A stretch of 64,000 nt of DNA, from NCBI RefSeq assembly GCF_900114385.1, contig NZ_FOSW01000004.1, positions 1-64,000 of the forward strand, read 5' to 3'. The stretch's first letter is position 1; each line of letters starts with the position of its first letter. The translations under genes were made by a program, and so were the position numbers. This document shows positions 27,228 through 36,097 of this stretch, piece by piece. The DNA is from Geodermatophilus ruber (lineage in GTDB: Bacteria; Actinomycetota; Actinomycetes; Mycobacteriales; Geodermatophilaceae). The notes below the pieces were generated by a model. That model did not search any database. It was not told the DNA's origin and was given only the letters and a program-made list of their open reading frames with translations.

Positions 27228-28418
27228 GTGACCGGACCACTCGACGGTGTGCTCGTCGTCGACCTCACGCGCGCCCTCGCCGGGCCGCACGCCGGGATGA
27301 TGCTCGGTGACCTCGGCGCCCGGGTGATCAAGGTGGAGAACCCCGGCAGCGGGGACGACACCCGCGGCTGGGGCCCCCCGTTCGTCCAGCCCGACTCCGG
27401 CGACCGGGAATCGACGTACTTCCTGTCGACCAACCGCAACAAGGAGTCGGTCACCCTCGACCTCAAGGACTCCGGCGACAAGGAGCTGCTGCGCGAGCTG
27501 CTGCGCCGCGCCGACGTGCTGCTGGAGAACTTCCGCCCCGGCACCCTGGCCCGGCTCGGCTTCGGCACCGAGGTGCTCGAGCAGCTCAATCCGCGGCTGG
27601 TCACCCTGGCGATCAGCGGGTTCGGCCACGACGGGCCCGAGGGCGGACGGGCCGGCTACGACCAGATCGCCCAGGGTGAGGCCGGGCTGATGTCGCTGAC
27701 CGGCTCGGGCCCGGACGACCCGCAGCGGGTCGGCGTGCCCATCGGTGACCTGCTCGCCGGGATGTACGGCGCCTACGGCGTGCTCGCCGCACTGCTCGAG
27801 CGGGAGCGGACCGGCCGGGGCCAGGTGATCCGCACCTCGCTGCTGGCCGCCGTGGTCGGCGTGCACGCCTTCCAGGGGACGGCGTGGACCGTGGCCGGCC
27901 AGGTGGGCCGGGCGCAGGGCAACCACCACCCGTCGATCGCGCCGTACGGCCTGTTCCACTGCAAGGGCGGCAGCGTGCAGCTCTCCTGCGGGTCGGAGTC
28001 GCTGTGGCGCAAGCTGTGCGCCGAGTTCGACCTCGACCCCGAGGCGCCGGGCATGGCCACCAACGGCGAGCGGGTCGGCAACCGCGGGCAGGTCGTCGAG
28101 CTGCTCGAGGGCACCTTCGCCGACATCCCGCCGGAGGAGCTGCTGGCCCGGCTGGCCGCCGCCGGCATCCCGGCCGGCAAGGTGCGCAGCATCGACGAGG
28201 TCTACACCTGGGACCAGACGCTCTCGCAGGGCCTGCTGATCGACGTCGAGCACGCCACCCTGGGCCGGCTGCAGCTCCCCGGCCCGCCGCTGCGGTTCTT
28301 CGCCCCCGGTCCGGACGGCGAGACCGAGACCACCCGCCGCGACCACGCCGCACCGCCGGTGCTCGGCTCGTCGAACGAGGCGATCCGCGCCTGGCTCGCG
28401 GGGGACCAGCGTCCGTGA
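27228..28418 (+). CDS. CaiB/BaiF (class III) CoA-transferase
   Basis: Class III CoA-transferases move CoA between carboxylic acids through an aspartyl-CoA anhydride. The 396-residue protein shows the N-terminal GVLVVDLTRALAGPHAGMMLGDLGARVIKVENP. The catalytic Asp lies in GGRAGYDQIAQGEAGLMS at about 145, and GRGQVIRTSLLAA follows. The last four bases overlap the GTG of the carboxyltransferase gene, so the two are coupled. The substrate is unknown; the pairing suggests an acid that is CoA-activated and then carboxylated or decarboxylated. Confidence 0.93.
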   Translation: MTGPLDGVLVVDLTRALAGPHAGMMLGDLGARVIKVENPGSGDDTRGWGPPFVQPDSGDRESTYFLSTNRNKESVTLDLKDSGDKELLRELLRRADVLLENFRPGTLARLGFGTEVLEQLNPRLVTLAISGFGHDGPEGGRAGYDQIAQGEAGLMSLTGSGPDDPQRVGVPIGDLLAGMYGAYGVLAALLERERTGRGQVIRTSLLAAVVGVHAFQGTAWTVAGQVGRAQGNHHPSIAPYGLFHCKGGSVQLSCGSESLWRKLCAEFDLDPEAPGMATNGERVGNRGQVVELLEGTFADIPPEELLARLAAAGIPAGKVRSIDEVYTWDQTLSQGLLIDVEHATLGRLQLPGPPLRFFAPGPDGETETTRRDHAAPPVLGSSNEAIRAWLAGDQRP

Positions 28419-29941
28419 CCGCGACCCGCAACCTCGACGCCCGGGCGCTGCGCGACCTCGTCCTCGACCCCGGCTCGTGGGTGTCCTGGGACTCCCCCGT
28501 CACGGTCGGGGACGTCCCGGAGGAGTACGCCGCCGAGCTGGCCCGCGCCGCGGAGAAGACCCGCCAGGACGAGTCGATCATCACCGGCGAGGGCCGCCTC
28601 CGCGGCCGCCGGGTGGCCGTCGTCGCCGGGGAGTTCGGCTTCCTCGCCGGCTCGATCGGCGTCGCCGCCGCCGAGCGGCTCATCGCCGCCGTCGAGCGGG
28701 CCACCGAGGAGGGGCTGCCGCTGCTGGCCGCCCCGGTCTCGGGCGGCACCCGCATGCAGGAGGGCACCGTCGCCTTCCTGCAGATGATCGGCATCACCGC
28801 GGCCATCGCCCGGCACAAGGAGGCCGGGCTCCCCTACCTGGTCTACCTGCGGCACCCGACGTTCGGCGGGGTGCTGGCCTCGTGGGGGTCCACCGGCCAC
28901 GTGACGATCGCCGAGCCCGGCGCGTCGATCGGGTTCCTCGGCCCGCGGGTCTACCAGGCCCTCTACGGCGAGCCGTTCCCCGAGGGCGTGCAGACCGCCG
29001 AGCACCTCGCCGAGCGCGGGCTCATCGACGCGGTGGTGCCGCACGAGGAGATCGCCGATGTCGCCGACCGGGCGCTGCGGGTGCTCGCCGCCCGGCAGAC
29101 CTGGCACCGCGACGTCGCCGACGCCGAGCGGCCCGGCCCCGAGGACGGCACCGACGCCGACGACCCGGAGGACCACCGCAGCGCCTGGGAGGTGGTCACC
29201 GCGTCGCGGCGGGAGGACCGCCCGGGCGTGCGCGGGCTGCTGCGGGCGGCGGCCACCGACGTCGTCGGGCTGTCGGGCACCGGTGCCGGCGAGAAGGACC
29301 CCGGCCTGCTGCTGGCGCTGGCCCGCTTCGGCGGGGCGCCGTGCGTCGTGCTCGGCCAGGACCGGCGGGGCCAGTCCCTGTCGGCGCCGCTCGGGCCGGC
29401 CGCGCTGCGGGAGGCCCGACGCGGCATGCGGCTGGCCGCCGAGCTGCGGCTGCCCCTGGTCACCCTCATCGACACCCCGGGCGCGGCGCTGTCCAAGGAG
29501 GCCGAGGAGGGCGGGCTGGCCGCCGAGATCGCCCGGTGCCTGCAGGACCTGGTGATGCTCAAGGCACCGACCCTCGCCGTGCTGCTCGGCCAGGGCACCG
29601 GCGGCGGCGCGCTGGCGCTGGTGCCCGCCGACCGGGTGCTGGCCGCGGCCAACGGCTGGCTGGGCCCGCTCCCGCCGGAGGGCGCCTCGGCGATCGTGCA
29701 CCGCACGATCGACCGCGCCGGGGAGATGGCCGCCGCCCAGGGGGTGCGGGCCACCGACCTGTGGCGGGCCGGGATCGTCGACCGCGTGGTACCCGAGCGG
29801 CCGGACGCCGCCGACGAACCGGCGGAGTTCTGCCGGCGGCTGGGCCGGGTGCTGGGCGAGGAGCTGGCCAACCTGCTGGGCCGCGACGACGGCGAGCGGT
29901 TCCGCAGCCGGCTGCACCGCTACCGCCACCTCGGCCGCTGA
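28415..29941 (+). CDS. Fused carboxyltransferase (AccD-AccA type) protein
   Basis: The 508-residue protein joins a beta-type half (residues about 40-235: DESIITGEGRLRGRRVAVVAGEFGFLAGSIG, SGGTRMQEG, HPTFGGVLASWGSTGHV, EPGASIGFLGPRVY) and an alpha-type half (about 275-480: RRGMRLAAELRLPLVTLIDTPGAALSKEAEEGG, LLGQGTGGGALAL). These are the acyl-CoA and carboxybiotin sites of a biotin carboxyltransferase. It lacks the zinc ribbon of bacterial AccD, and no biotin carboxylase or biotin carrier gene is nearby. It may use carrier subunits encoded elsewhere or act in decarboxylation. Confidence 0.9.
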   Translation: MTATRNLDARALRDLVLDPGSWVSWDSPVTVGDVPEEYAAELARAAEKTRQDESIITGEGRLRGRRVAVVAGEFGFLAGSIGVAAAERLIAAVERATEEGLPLLAAPVSGGTRMQEGTVAFLQMIGITAAIARHKEAGLPYLVYLRHPTFGGVLASWGSTGHVTIAEPGASIGFLGPRVYQALYGEPFPEGVQTAEHLAERGLIDAVVPHEEIADVADRALRVLAARQTWHRDVADAERPGPEDGTDADDPEDHRSAWEVVTASRREDRPGVRGLLRAAATDVVGLSGTGAGEKDPGLLLALARFGGAPCVVLGQDRRGQSLSAPLGPAALREARRGMRLAAELRLPLVTLIDTPGAALSKEAEEGGLAAEIARCLQDLVMLKAPTLAVLLGQGTGGGALALVPADRVLAAANGWLGPLPPEGASAIVHRTIDRAGEMAAAQGVRATDLWRAGIVDRVVPERPDAADEPAEFCRRLGRVLGEELANLLGRDDGERFRSRLHRYRHLGR

Positions 29942-29946
29942 GGAGA

Positions 29947-29964
29947 CCGCGGCTCAGGCCGCGG
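29947..29964. terminator. Hairpin between convergent carboxyltransferase and LLM genes
   Basis: CCGCGGC and GCCGCGG pair around TCAG. The LLM gene stop lies in the loop, and the carboxyltransferase stop is five bases before the stem. Probably a bidirectional terminator. Confidence 0.5.
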
Positions 29965-31018
29965 GGTGCTCCAGCCCGGCCGGCCCCCACGCGTCGGCGA
30001 CCAGCTCCAGGCTGCGGACCCGCTCCGCGACCCCGTGGGTGGAGGCCGAGAGCATGAGCTCGTCGGCGCCGGTGTCGGCGGCGAGCTGCCGCAGCCCGGC
30101 GACCACCCCCGGCGGATCGCCCACGATCGCGTTGCTCGGCATCGCCTCGGCGGCGGCGCGCTCGGGGTCGCGCTCGGCCTCCTCGAGGCTGGGCACCGGC
30201 CGGAGCCGGTTGAGCCGGAGGGAGAGCCGCATGAGCTGGCCGGGCAGCGCGAGCCTGCGGGCCTCCTCCGCGGTGTCGGCCGCGAGCACGTTCGCGGTCA
30301 CGATCGTGTACGGCCGCTCGAGCGCCGGCGAGGCCCGGAAGCTGTCGCGGTAGAGCGCGACGGCGGCCTGCACGTTCGGTCCGCCGAAGTGGTGCGCGAA
30401 GGCGAACGGCAGCCCGAGTTGCCCGGCCAGCTGCGCGGAGAAACCGCTGGAGCCGAGCAGCACCACCAGCGGCACGGACGCCGGAGCCGGGGTGGCGCGG
30501 AAGCGCTCGGCCAGACCGCCCTCGACCCGCGGGTCGCCGAACAGGCCGAGCAGGTCGAGCAGGTGCTGCGGGAAGTCCTCGGCCGACAGCGCGGCCGGGT
30601 CGCGGCGCAGCGCCAGCGCCGTGTGCTGGTCGGTGCCGGGCGCCCGGCCGATACCGAGGTCGACCCGGCCGGGGTGCAGCGCCTCGAGGAGGGCGAACTG
30701 CTCGGCCACGACCAGCGGCGCGTGGTTCGGGAGCATCACCCCGCCCGAGCCGACCCGGATTCGCCGGGTGACCGCCGCCAGGTGGGCGATGAGCACCGGC
30801 GGGCTGGTGCTGGCCACGGCGGGCATGTTGTGGTGCTCGGCCACCCAGAGCCGGGAGTACCCCAGCCGGTCGGCAGCCTGCGCCACGCGGGTGGTGGCCG
30901 CGAGGGCATCGGCGGTGGACTGCCCCGAGCCGACGGTGGCCAGCTCGAGGACGGACAGCGGCAGGGACTCGGACATCTCCGGCGGCAACACGGGAGGCCG
31001 CCGCCGGCTTCCCGGCAT
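29954..31018 (-). CDS. LLM class flavin-dependent oxidoreductase (MsnO8 type)
   Basis: This is a luciferase-like monooxygenase using reduced FMN or F420. The TIM-barrel begins PLSVLELATVGSGQSTADAL, and LGYSRLWVAEHHNMPAVASTSP is the hallmark of the MsnO8/YhbW subgroup. ALHPGRVDLGIGRAPGTDQHTALALRR and GSSGFSAQLAGQLGLPFAFAHHF follow. The ATG at 31018 overlaps the MarR stop (ATGA), which supports that start; ATG 30976 is nearer to where homology begins. It forms an operon with the MarR gene and is likely under its control. Substrate unknown. Confidence 0.9.
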   Translation of the reverse strand: MPGSRRRPPVLPPEMSESLPLSVLELATVGSGQSTADALAATTRVAQAADRLGYSRLWVAEHHNMPAVASTSPPVLIAHLAAVTRRIRVGSGGVMLPNHAPLVVAEQFALLEALHPGRVDLGIGRAPGTDQHTALALRRDPAALSAEDFPQHLLDLLGLFGDPRVEGGLAERFRATPAPASVPLVVLLGSSGFSAQLAGQLGLPFAFAHHFGGPNVQAAVALYRDSFRASPALERPYTIVTANVLAADTAEEARRLALPGQLMRLSLRLNRLRPVPSLEEAERDPERAAAEAMPSNAIVGDPPGVVAGLRQLAADTGADELMLSASTHGVAERVRSLELVADAWGPAGLEHPAA

Positions 31019-31512
31019 CAGCCGCGGGTGTCGGCCCCGTGCTCGACGCGCAGGCTGCGATCGGGGTCGAGCCGGTCCAGCACGAGGTTCAGCGCCTCGC
31101 CGAGCGACCGGCTCTGCTCCGCGGTGAGCGGGTCGAACAGCGCGGCGCGGACGGCGTCGACGTGCCCGGGAGCGACCGAGCGGACGACGTCCCAACCGGT
31201 GTCGGTGAGGACGGCGACGTTGCCGCGCCCGTCCTCGGGCGAGCGCTCGCGGCGCACCCAGCCGCGTTCCTCCAGCCGGGCCACGGTGTGCGAGAGCCGG
31301 CTCTGGGACTGGTTGGCCCGCCGGGCCAGGTCACTCATCCGCCGGCTGCGGTCGGGAGCCTCCGAGAGCATCGCCAGGACGACGTAGGCAGCGTGGCTGA
31401 TGCCGGCGTCCCGCTGCAGCTGAGCGTCCAGGACCCGCGGCAACAGCTCGGCCACGGTCAGCCACGCACGCCACGTCCGCTGCTGCTCTTCCGTGAGCCA
31501 CTCCTGCGTCAC
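31018..31512 (-). CDS. MarR family transcriptional regulator
   Basis: The winged-helix MarR protein has LPRVLDAQLQRDAGISHAAYVVLAMLSEAPDRSRRMSDLARRANQSQSRLSHTVARLEERGWVRRERSPEDGRGNVAVLTDTG, covering the recognition helix and beta wing, residues about 25-110. GTG 31512 lies downstream of a large palindrome at 31520-31559. An ATG at 31551 would place the start inside that palindrome, so I prefer the GTG. Its stop overlaps the LLM gene start. Autoregulation through the palindrome is likely. Confidence 0.9.
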   Translation of the reverse strand: MTQEWLTEEQQRTWRAWLTVAELLPRVLDAQLQRDAGISHAAYVVLAMLSEAPDRSRRMSDLARRANQSQSRLSHTVARLEERGWVRRERSPEDGRGNVAVLTDTGWDVVRSVAPGHVDAVRAALFDPLTAEQSRSLGEALNLVLDRLDPDRSLRVEHGADTRG

Positions 31513-31519
31513 GTACCGA

Positions 31520-31559
31520 CGGTACTGGTGCCCGGCCCAGGGGTGGGGCACCAGTACCG
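31520..31559. promoter_or_regulatory. Large palindrome upstream of marR (candidate operator)
   Basis: CGGTACTGGTGCCC and GGGCACCAGTACCG are 14-base perfect inverted arms separated by 12 bases. A third half-site, GTACCG, lies just inside the gene side at 31513-31518 and forms a second short palindrome with CGGTAC. Position directly before marR suggests an autoregulatory operator; it could also end the csbD transcript, although no T-run follows. Confidence 0.6.
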
Positions 31560-31575
31560 GCGATCGCGACGGCGC

Positions 31576-31746
31576 TTACTTGAAGGCGTCCTTCACCTTC
31601 TCGCCGGCCTGCTTGAGGTTGCTCTTCGTCTGCTCCCCCTTGCCCTCGGCCTCGAGATCGCGGTTATCGGTGGCCCGGCCGGCCGCCTCCTTGCCCTTGC
31701 CGGCCAGCTCGTCAACCTTGTTGCTGATCTTGTTCTCAGCGCTCAT
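31576..31746 (-). CDS. CsbD family stress-response protein
   Basis: The 56-residue hydrophilic protein runs MSAENKISNKVDELAGKGKE, then AAGRATDNRDLEAEGKGEQTK and SNLKQAGEKVKDAFK. This is the CsbD pattern: a K-rich amphipathic helix, the central GRATDNRDLEAEGK motif, and a second helix. CsbD is a general stress protein in Bacillus and actinobacteria whose molecular role is unclear. It is monocistronic and close to marR. Confidence 0.9.
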   Translation of the reverse strand: MSAENKISNKVDELAGKGKEAAGRATDNRDLEAEGKGEQTKSNLKQAGEKVKDAFK

Positions 31747-31786
31747 GTCCAGGTGCTACCCACCGGTGGGCCTCCCCATGCGAGAG

Positions 31787-32806
31787 TCAGGCGGCCGTCG
31801 TCGTCTCCTGCGGGAAGAGGCGCCGGAGCACGTCGGCGAGCGTGACGACCCCGATGACCGCACCCCCGTCGGTGACGACGGCGAGGTGGTTGCGGGTCTC
31901 CCGCATCGCCTTGAGCGCGGCGTACACGGTGGTGTCGGCATCCAGGGTGAACACCGGACGCGCGAAGTCCGCCGCCGGCGCGTCGTCGGGCGCGAGCAGG
32001 GTGTCGCGGACGTGCACGACGCCGGTGATCCGTTCCCCGTCGCGCAGCAGGATCCGCAGGTGGCCCGAGCGCTTCGCGGCCTCCCGCACCTCGCCGACCG
32101 TCGCGTCCGCGGGCACGGCGGTGAGCGATCCCGCGGGCGTGACGAGATCGCGGACGGTCAGCCGCTCCATCTCCAGGGCGCCGGCGATCTGTGCCGAGAA
32201 GCGCTCGTCGAGCGCGCCCACGTTCGCGGAATGCTCCACGAGGTGCAGGAGGGCCTCCGGGTTCTGGCCGGCGGCCACCTGGTTCACCGGCTCGACGCCG
32301 ATCCGCCGGAGCAGCCCGTTGGCCGCTTCGTTGAGGGCCCGCAGCAGCGGACGGGTGAGCCACATGAACGCCCGCATGGGCAGGGCGAGCAGGGTCGCGG
32401 ACCGCTCCGGGTGGGCGATCGCCCAGGACTTCGGGGCCATCTCACCGACCACCAGGTGGATGAAGGTGACGATCAGCAGGGCGAGCACGAAGGAAACGAC
32501 GTCGGCAGCGACCTCCGGCAGCCCCCACGTCTCGAACAGCGGCGTGAGCCAGTGGTGCACGGCCGGCTTGGTGATCGCACCGAGCGCGAGGGTGCACAGG
32601 GTGATGCCGAGCTGGGAGCCGGCCAGCAGCAGGCTCAGCTCCGACGCGCTGCGCAGCGCGGCGCGGGCGGCCCGGCTGGTCGTGGCGGCGTCCTCGAGGC
32701 GGTGCCGGCGGGCGGCGACGAGGGCGAACTCGACGGCCACGAAGAAGGCGCTCAGGGCGACGATGCCCACCGTCACGGGGATGACCACCCGAGGGTCGTC
32801 GGTCAT
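31787..32806 (-). CDS. CNNM/CorC-like membrane protein with CBS pair (hemolysin family), second copy
   Basis: The 339-residue protein has an N-terminal CNNM (DUF21) membrane domain of three or four helices (VIPVTVGIVALSAFFVAVEFALVAARRHRLE; AGSQLGITLCTLALGA; VLALLIVTFIHLVVGEMAPKSWAI). A CBS-domain pair follows at about 205-330. The C-terminal CorC/HlyC domain of its neighbour is absent. Such proteins act in divalent cation, mainly Mg2+, efflux or sensing. The ATG overlaps the stop of the upstream paralogue (ATGA), so they form a coupled pair and perhaps a heteromer. Confidence 0.9.
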   Translation of the reverse strand: MTDDPRVVIPVTVGIVALSAFFVAVEFALVAARRHRLEDAATTSRAARAALRSASELSLLLAGSQLGITLCTLALGAITKPAVHHWLTPLFETWGLPEVAADVVSFVLALLIVTFIHLVVGEMAPKSWAIAHPERSATLLALPMRAFMWLTRPLLRALNEAANGLLRRIGVEPVNQVAAGQNPEALLHLVEHSANVGALDERFSAQIAGALEMERLTVRDLVTPAGSLTAVPADATVGEVREAAKRSGHLRILLRDGERITGVVHVRDTLLAPDDAPAADFARPVFTLDADTTVYAALKAMRETRNHLAVVTDGGAVIGVVTLADVLRRLFPQETTTAA

Positions 32807-34206
32807 CGGGCGGCCTCCCCCTCGGTGGTGGCGCCCGCCGCGCGGGCCTTGTCGGCGACGTCGGGCAGCACCAGCCGCACCCGGGAGGGGACGTGCCGGT
32901 CGACCTCGAGCACCTCGATGCGCAGGACCCGCGGCTTCGGCTCGTCGTCGCGGGCCAGTTCCCCCGGGTCGGGCGGCAGTTCGATCTCCAGCGTGGCCCC
33001 CTCCGGCGGGAGGCCGCCGTAGTGGGCGATCACGAGACCGGCGATGGTCTCGTAGTCGCCGCGGGGCAGGTCGATGCCCAGCGCACGCTCCACCTCGTCG
33101 ACGTGGACGTCACCCGACATCTCCCAGACGCCGTCGCCCTCGACGGGCACGTACTCCGGCTCCGCCTCGTCGTGCTCGTCGGTGATCTCCCCGACCAGCT
33201 CCTCGGCGAGGTCCTCCAGGGTGATCACGCCGGTGAAGCCGCCGTACTCGTCGACCACGCAGGCGAGCACGTTGTCGGTCTCCCACAGCTGACGGAGCAC
33301 CTCGGGCAGGGGGGTCAGGTGCGACACGACCAGGCAGGGCCGGGCGATCCTGGTCACCGGAGCCGTGTCGGGCTCGGTCGTGGTCAGGATGTCGGCCAGG
33401 TGCACGACGCCGACGACGTCCTGCGTGTCCTCGGCGAGCACCGGGTAGCGGGAATGGCCGTGCGCCATGAGCTCGCGCACGTGGCCGATGGTGTCGGTGT
33501 CCTCGACGGTGTCCACCCGCGAGCGCGGGATCATCGCGTGCTCGGCCGTCCGCCGGGGGAAGTCGAGGATGCGGTCGACCAGCATGGACAGCTCCACCGG
33601 CAGGTCCCCGCTCTCGCGGGACTCCTCGACGATGTGCTCCAGGTCGCGGGCGGTGGCCGAGTGCTCGACGTCGTGCACCGGCTCGATCCGCAGTGCCCGC
33701 AGCAGCAGGTTCGAGGCCTGGTCGAAGACCCGGATCAGCCAGCCGAACACCGTCAGGTAGACCGCCGTGGAGGTGGCCAGCTTCAGGGCGACGGGCTCGG
33801 GCCGGGCGATCGCGAGGTTCTTCGGGAAGAGCTCACCGAAGAGCATCTGCACCACGGTGGCGAACAGCAGGGCGAGGGCCGCCCCGAGGCCGAAGCTGAC
33901 CGCGGTGGGGATCCCGACCCCGCCGAGCATGGTGCCCAGCGACTCGCCGACCAGCGGCTCGGCCACGTAGCCGACGAGCAGGCCGGTGACGGTGATGCCC
34001 AGCTGCGCGCCCGAGAGCATGAAGGAGGTCCGGCGGGTGATCTCCAGCGCCCGCCTCGCGGCGGGGTCACCGGCCTCGGCCCGAGCCTTCAGCCGCGAGC
34101 GGTCGACCGCCATGTAGGCGAACTCCTGGGCGACGAAGTAGCCCGTGGCCACGGTGATCAGCCCGACCACCAGCACACCCAGGAGCAACGAGAGAACGGT
34201 CACCAC
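32803..34206 (-). CDS. CNNM/CorC-like membrane protein with CBS and CorC_HlyC domains
   Basis: The 467-residue protein has the full architecture. A DUF21 membrane domain (GYFVAQEFAYMAVDRSRLK; LSGAQLGITVTGLLVGYVAEP; VVQMLFGELFPKNLAI) precedes two CBS domains (about 205-330, with HSRYPVLAEDTQDVVGVVHLADIL and VVDEYGGFTGVITLEDLAEELVGEI). The CorC_HlyC domain (about 350-440) starts VWEMSGDVHVDEVERALGIDLP. Tandem long-plus-short copies are common in actinobacteria. The likely role is magnesium or cobalt homeostasis; the historical hemolysin name is not functional evidence. Confidence 0.92.
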   Translation of the reverse strand: MVTVLSLLLGVLVVGLITVATGYFVAQEFAYMAVDRSRLKARAEAGDPAARRALEITRRTSFMLSGAQLGITVTGLLVGYVAEPLVGESLGTMLGGVGIPTAVSFGLGAALALLFATVVQMLFGELFPKNLAIARPEPVALKLATSTAVYLTVFGWLIRVFDQASNLLLRALRIEPVHDVEHSATARDLEHIVEESRESGDLPVELSMLVDRILDFPRRTAEHAMIPRSRVDTVEDTDTIGHVRELMAHGHSRYPVLAEDTQDVVGVVHLADILTTTEPDTAPVTRIARPCLVVSHLTPLPEVLRQLWETDNVLACVVDEYGGFTGVITLEDLAEELVGEITDEHDEAEPEYVPVEGDGVWEMSGDVHVDEVERALGIDLPRGDYETIAGLVIAHYGGLPPEGATLEIELPPDPGELARDDEPKPRVLRIEVLEVDRHVPSRVRLVLPDVADKARAAGATTEGEAAR

Positions 34207-34421
34207 CGGCCACGCACCGCCTCAGCGGGCTCGAGGTGCGTGGCCGGGCGTCTGTGACAGGTACTCATGTCTCTCTTCGTCGGGATGGTCCGGGAGGGGA
34301 TGGCGCAGCCCCGGTGACCAACGCCGCGGCAGCGAGCGGAGTTCCGGCCGCGGGCACGACGGCACCCGGGGCCGACCGGTGCGATCGTGACCGGACCCCG
34401 CAGGCCGCGCGGCGCCGTGGG

Positions 34422-34886
34422 TCAGGCCGACGTCGTCCCGGGTGCGGGACCCGCGCCCGCGCCGGGGCCGCTGCCGTCGGTGTTGGCGAACACGGGGAGC
34501 GTCCGCACCACGTCGGGCGGCAGCCCGAGCCCCTCCTCGCTGGCCGGGTTGACCGCCAGCCAGACGTCGTCGGACGGCCAGTTCGACGCCAGCTCGACCA
34601 CGGGGATGCGCAGCGCCGTCGCGGGATCGGCCCCGGCGGCCCGCAGTGCCTCCTCGGAGGTGAAGACGGGGATGTACCGCTGCCCCTCGTGCTCGATGAC
34701 GGGCAGCGCGATCGCCCCCTCGGGTCGCTCCTCGCCCTCCGCCGCCGGGGCCTGCGGCAGCAGGGCGATGCTGGTGGCCAGCGTCTGGAGGACGGCGGCG
34801 TTGTCGCCGGCCGCCATGCCGGAGGAGATCGCCTCCTCGGTGCTGCGGCTTGCGGTGGTCGAGTTGTCATCGGGAGCTGTGGTCAC
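34422..34886 (-). CDS. SseB family protein
   Basis: The GTG start follows GAGAGG at a good distance. The 154-residue protein carries the SseB N-terminal domain fold in its middle: GAIALPVIEHEGQRYIPVFTSEEALRAAGADPATALRIPVVELASNWPSDDVWLAVNPASEEGLGLPPDVV. The ends are low-complexity, with a Gly/Ala/Pro tail. SseB-domain proteins are widespread in actinobacteria and of unknown function (in Salmonella, unrelated secretion names apply). Confidence 0.85.
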   Translation of the reverse strand: MTTAPDDNSTTASRSTEEAISSGMAAGDNAAVLQTLATSIALLPQAPAAEGEERPEGAIALPVIEHEGQRYIPVFTSEEALRAAGADPATALRIPVVELASNWPSDDVWLAVNPASEEGLGLPPDVVRTLPVFANTDGSGPGAGAGPAPGTTSA

Positions 34887-35280
34887 GGGTGGTCCTCTCG
34901 GCGACGGCCGGCCACCGACCGGAGGCGCTCGTCAGGTACCGGCAGGACTCGGCCGTCGCGGCGGCCGCGGGACCGCGGCCCCGCGGGAAGAGCGGCGCCG
35001 AGGCTGGGCGCCGGTGCCCGGCGCAGGCGCCGGCACCGGGGTCCACGCTACGGCGCAGCCCCCTTCGCCGGCCGGGTCGGGGTGCGACCGTCTGCGCCAC
35101 GTCCCGGTGCCGGACCAGGAGGCGACGGACATGGGCGACACGACCCGGTCGGCTTCGGCCTCCGACCGGCCTTGCCCAGCCGCTGACCGGGCCACCACGC
35201 GCGGCGCTCGGTCGCGGCGGTGAGTGCGAGCTCGGGGTAGGCCGGTGAGTGCCCGCGGTGGGAGGACGAGGGGTCCGTAC
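34887..35280. other. Intergenic, one doubtful small ORF
   Basis: About 390 GC-rich bases separate the SseB gene and map. On the plus strand AGGAGG precedes ATG 35131 by eight bases, opening a 30-codon frame (MGDTTRSASASDRPCP onward) to TGA 35223. It has no recognised family, so I do not call it a gene. Confidence 0.4.
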
Positions 35281-36051
35281 TCAGTCCAGGGCGGTGAGGA
35301 TGCGCGGGCCGTCGGCGGTCACCGCGACCGTGTGCTCCACGTGCGCGGCCCGGCTCCCGTCGCCGCTGCGCAGCGTCCAGCCGTCGGCGTCCACCCGGTA
35401 GTCGTCCCGGCCGCCGGCGAGGAACCACGGCTCGATGGCGATGACCAGGCCCGCCCGCAGGGGCACGCCGCGGCCGGGTCGGCCCTCGTTGGGCACGTGC
35501 GGTGCCTCGTGCATCGTGCGGCCGACCCCGTGACCACCCTGGTCGGTGTTGATGCCGCAGCCGCCGGCGCGGCCCACGGCGGCGATGGCCGCCGAGATGT
35601 CGCCGACCCGGTTGCCGGGCACGGCTACGGCGATGCCGGCCTGCAGCGCCCGCTCGGTGGTGCCCACCAACTGCAGGTCCTCCGGCCGGGGCGTCCCGAC
35701 CGGGAAGGTGATGGCCGCGTCGCCGACCCAGCCGTCGAGCGTGGCGCCGGCGTCGACGCTGAGCAGGTCGCCGTCGGCCAGCGGCTCCGGGGTGGGGATG
35801 CCGTGCAGCGCGACGTCGTTCACCGACAGGCAGACCACACCCGGGAACGGCGGTGTGGTGCTCAGCGGGGCGTAGCCGAGGAACGGGGACGTCGCGCCGG
35901 CGTCGGCCAGGACGTCCCGGGCCACCTCGTCGAGCTGGGTGAGCCGGACGCCGGGAGCCGCCGCGGCCCGGACGGCGGCGAGCATCCGGGCGACGACGGC
36001 GCCGGCGGCGCGCATCGCGTCGAGCTCGCCCGGGGTCCGCAGTTCGATCAT
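35281..36051 (-). CDS. map: Methionine aminopeptidase, type I
   Basis: The pita-bread metallopeptidase removes N-terminal Met from nascent proteins. The five metal ligands are present: Asp in LSVDAGATLDGWVGDAAI (two), His in GGHGVGRTMHEAP, Glu in AIEPWF, and Glu in HVEHTVAV. The 256-residue length corresponds to the minimal type Ia without the N-terminal SH3-binding zinc extension, so it may be a second or accessory map. It is divergent from a small XRE regulator with an unusually AT-rich 46-base gap. Confidence 0.94.
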   Translation of the reverse strand: MIELRTPGELDAMRAAGAVVARMLAAVRAAAAPGVRLTQLDEVARDVLADAGATSPFLGYAPLSTTPPFPGVVCLSVNDVALHGIPTPEPLADGDLLSVDAGATLDGWVGDAAITFPVGTPRPEDLQLVGTTERALQAGIAVAVPGNRVGDISAAIAAVGRAGGCGINTDQGGHGVGRTMHEAPHVPNEGRPGRGVPLRAGLVIAIEPWFLAGGRDDYRVDADGWTLRSGDGSRAAHVEHTVAVTADGPRILTALD

Positions 36052-36064
36052 CTCGGCATCCTTA

Positions 36065-36096
36065 CGGTATTAGTATCCCGGTATTATTATCACGGT
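36065..36096 (+). promoter_or_regulatory. Tandem 14-bp repeats and leaderless promoter for the XRE gene
   Basis: CGGTATTAGTATCC and CGGTATTATTATCA are direct 14-bp repeats followed by a third partial CGGT. A -10 element TATTAT (36085-36090) lies seven bases before ATG 36098, with TTACGG 17 bases upstream as a possible -35. That geometry implies a leaderless transcript starting at the ATG. The repeats cover the promoter and are probable binding sites for the XRE protein itself. On the minus strand the same region faces map. Confidence 0.65.
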
Positions 36097-36097
36097 C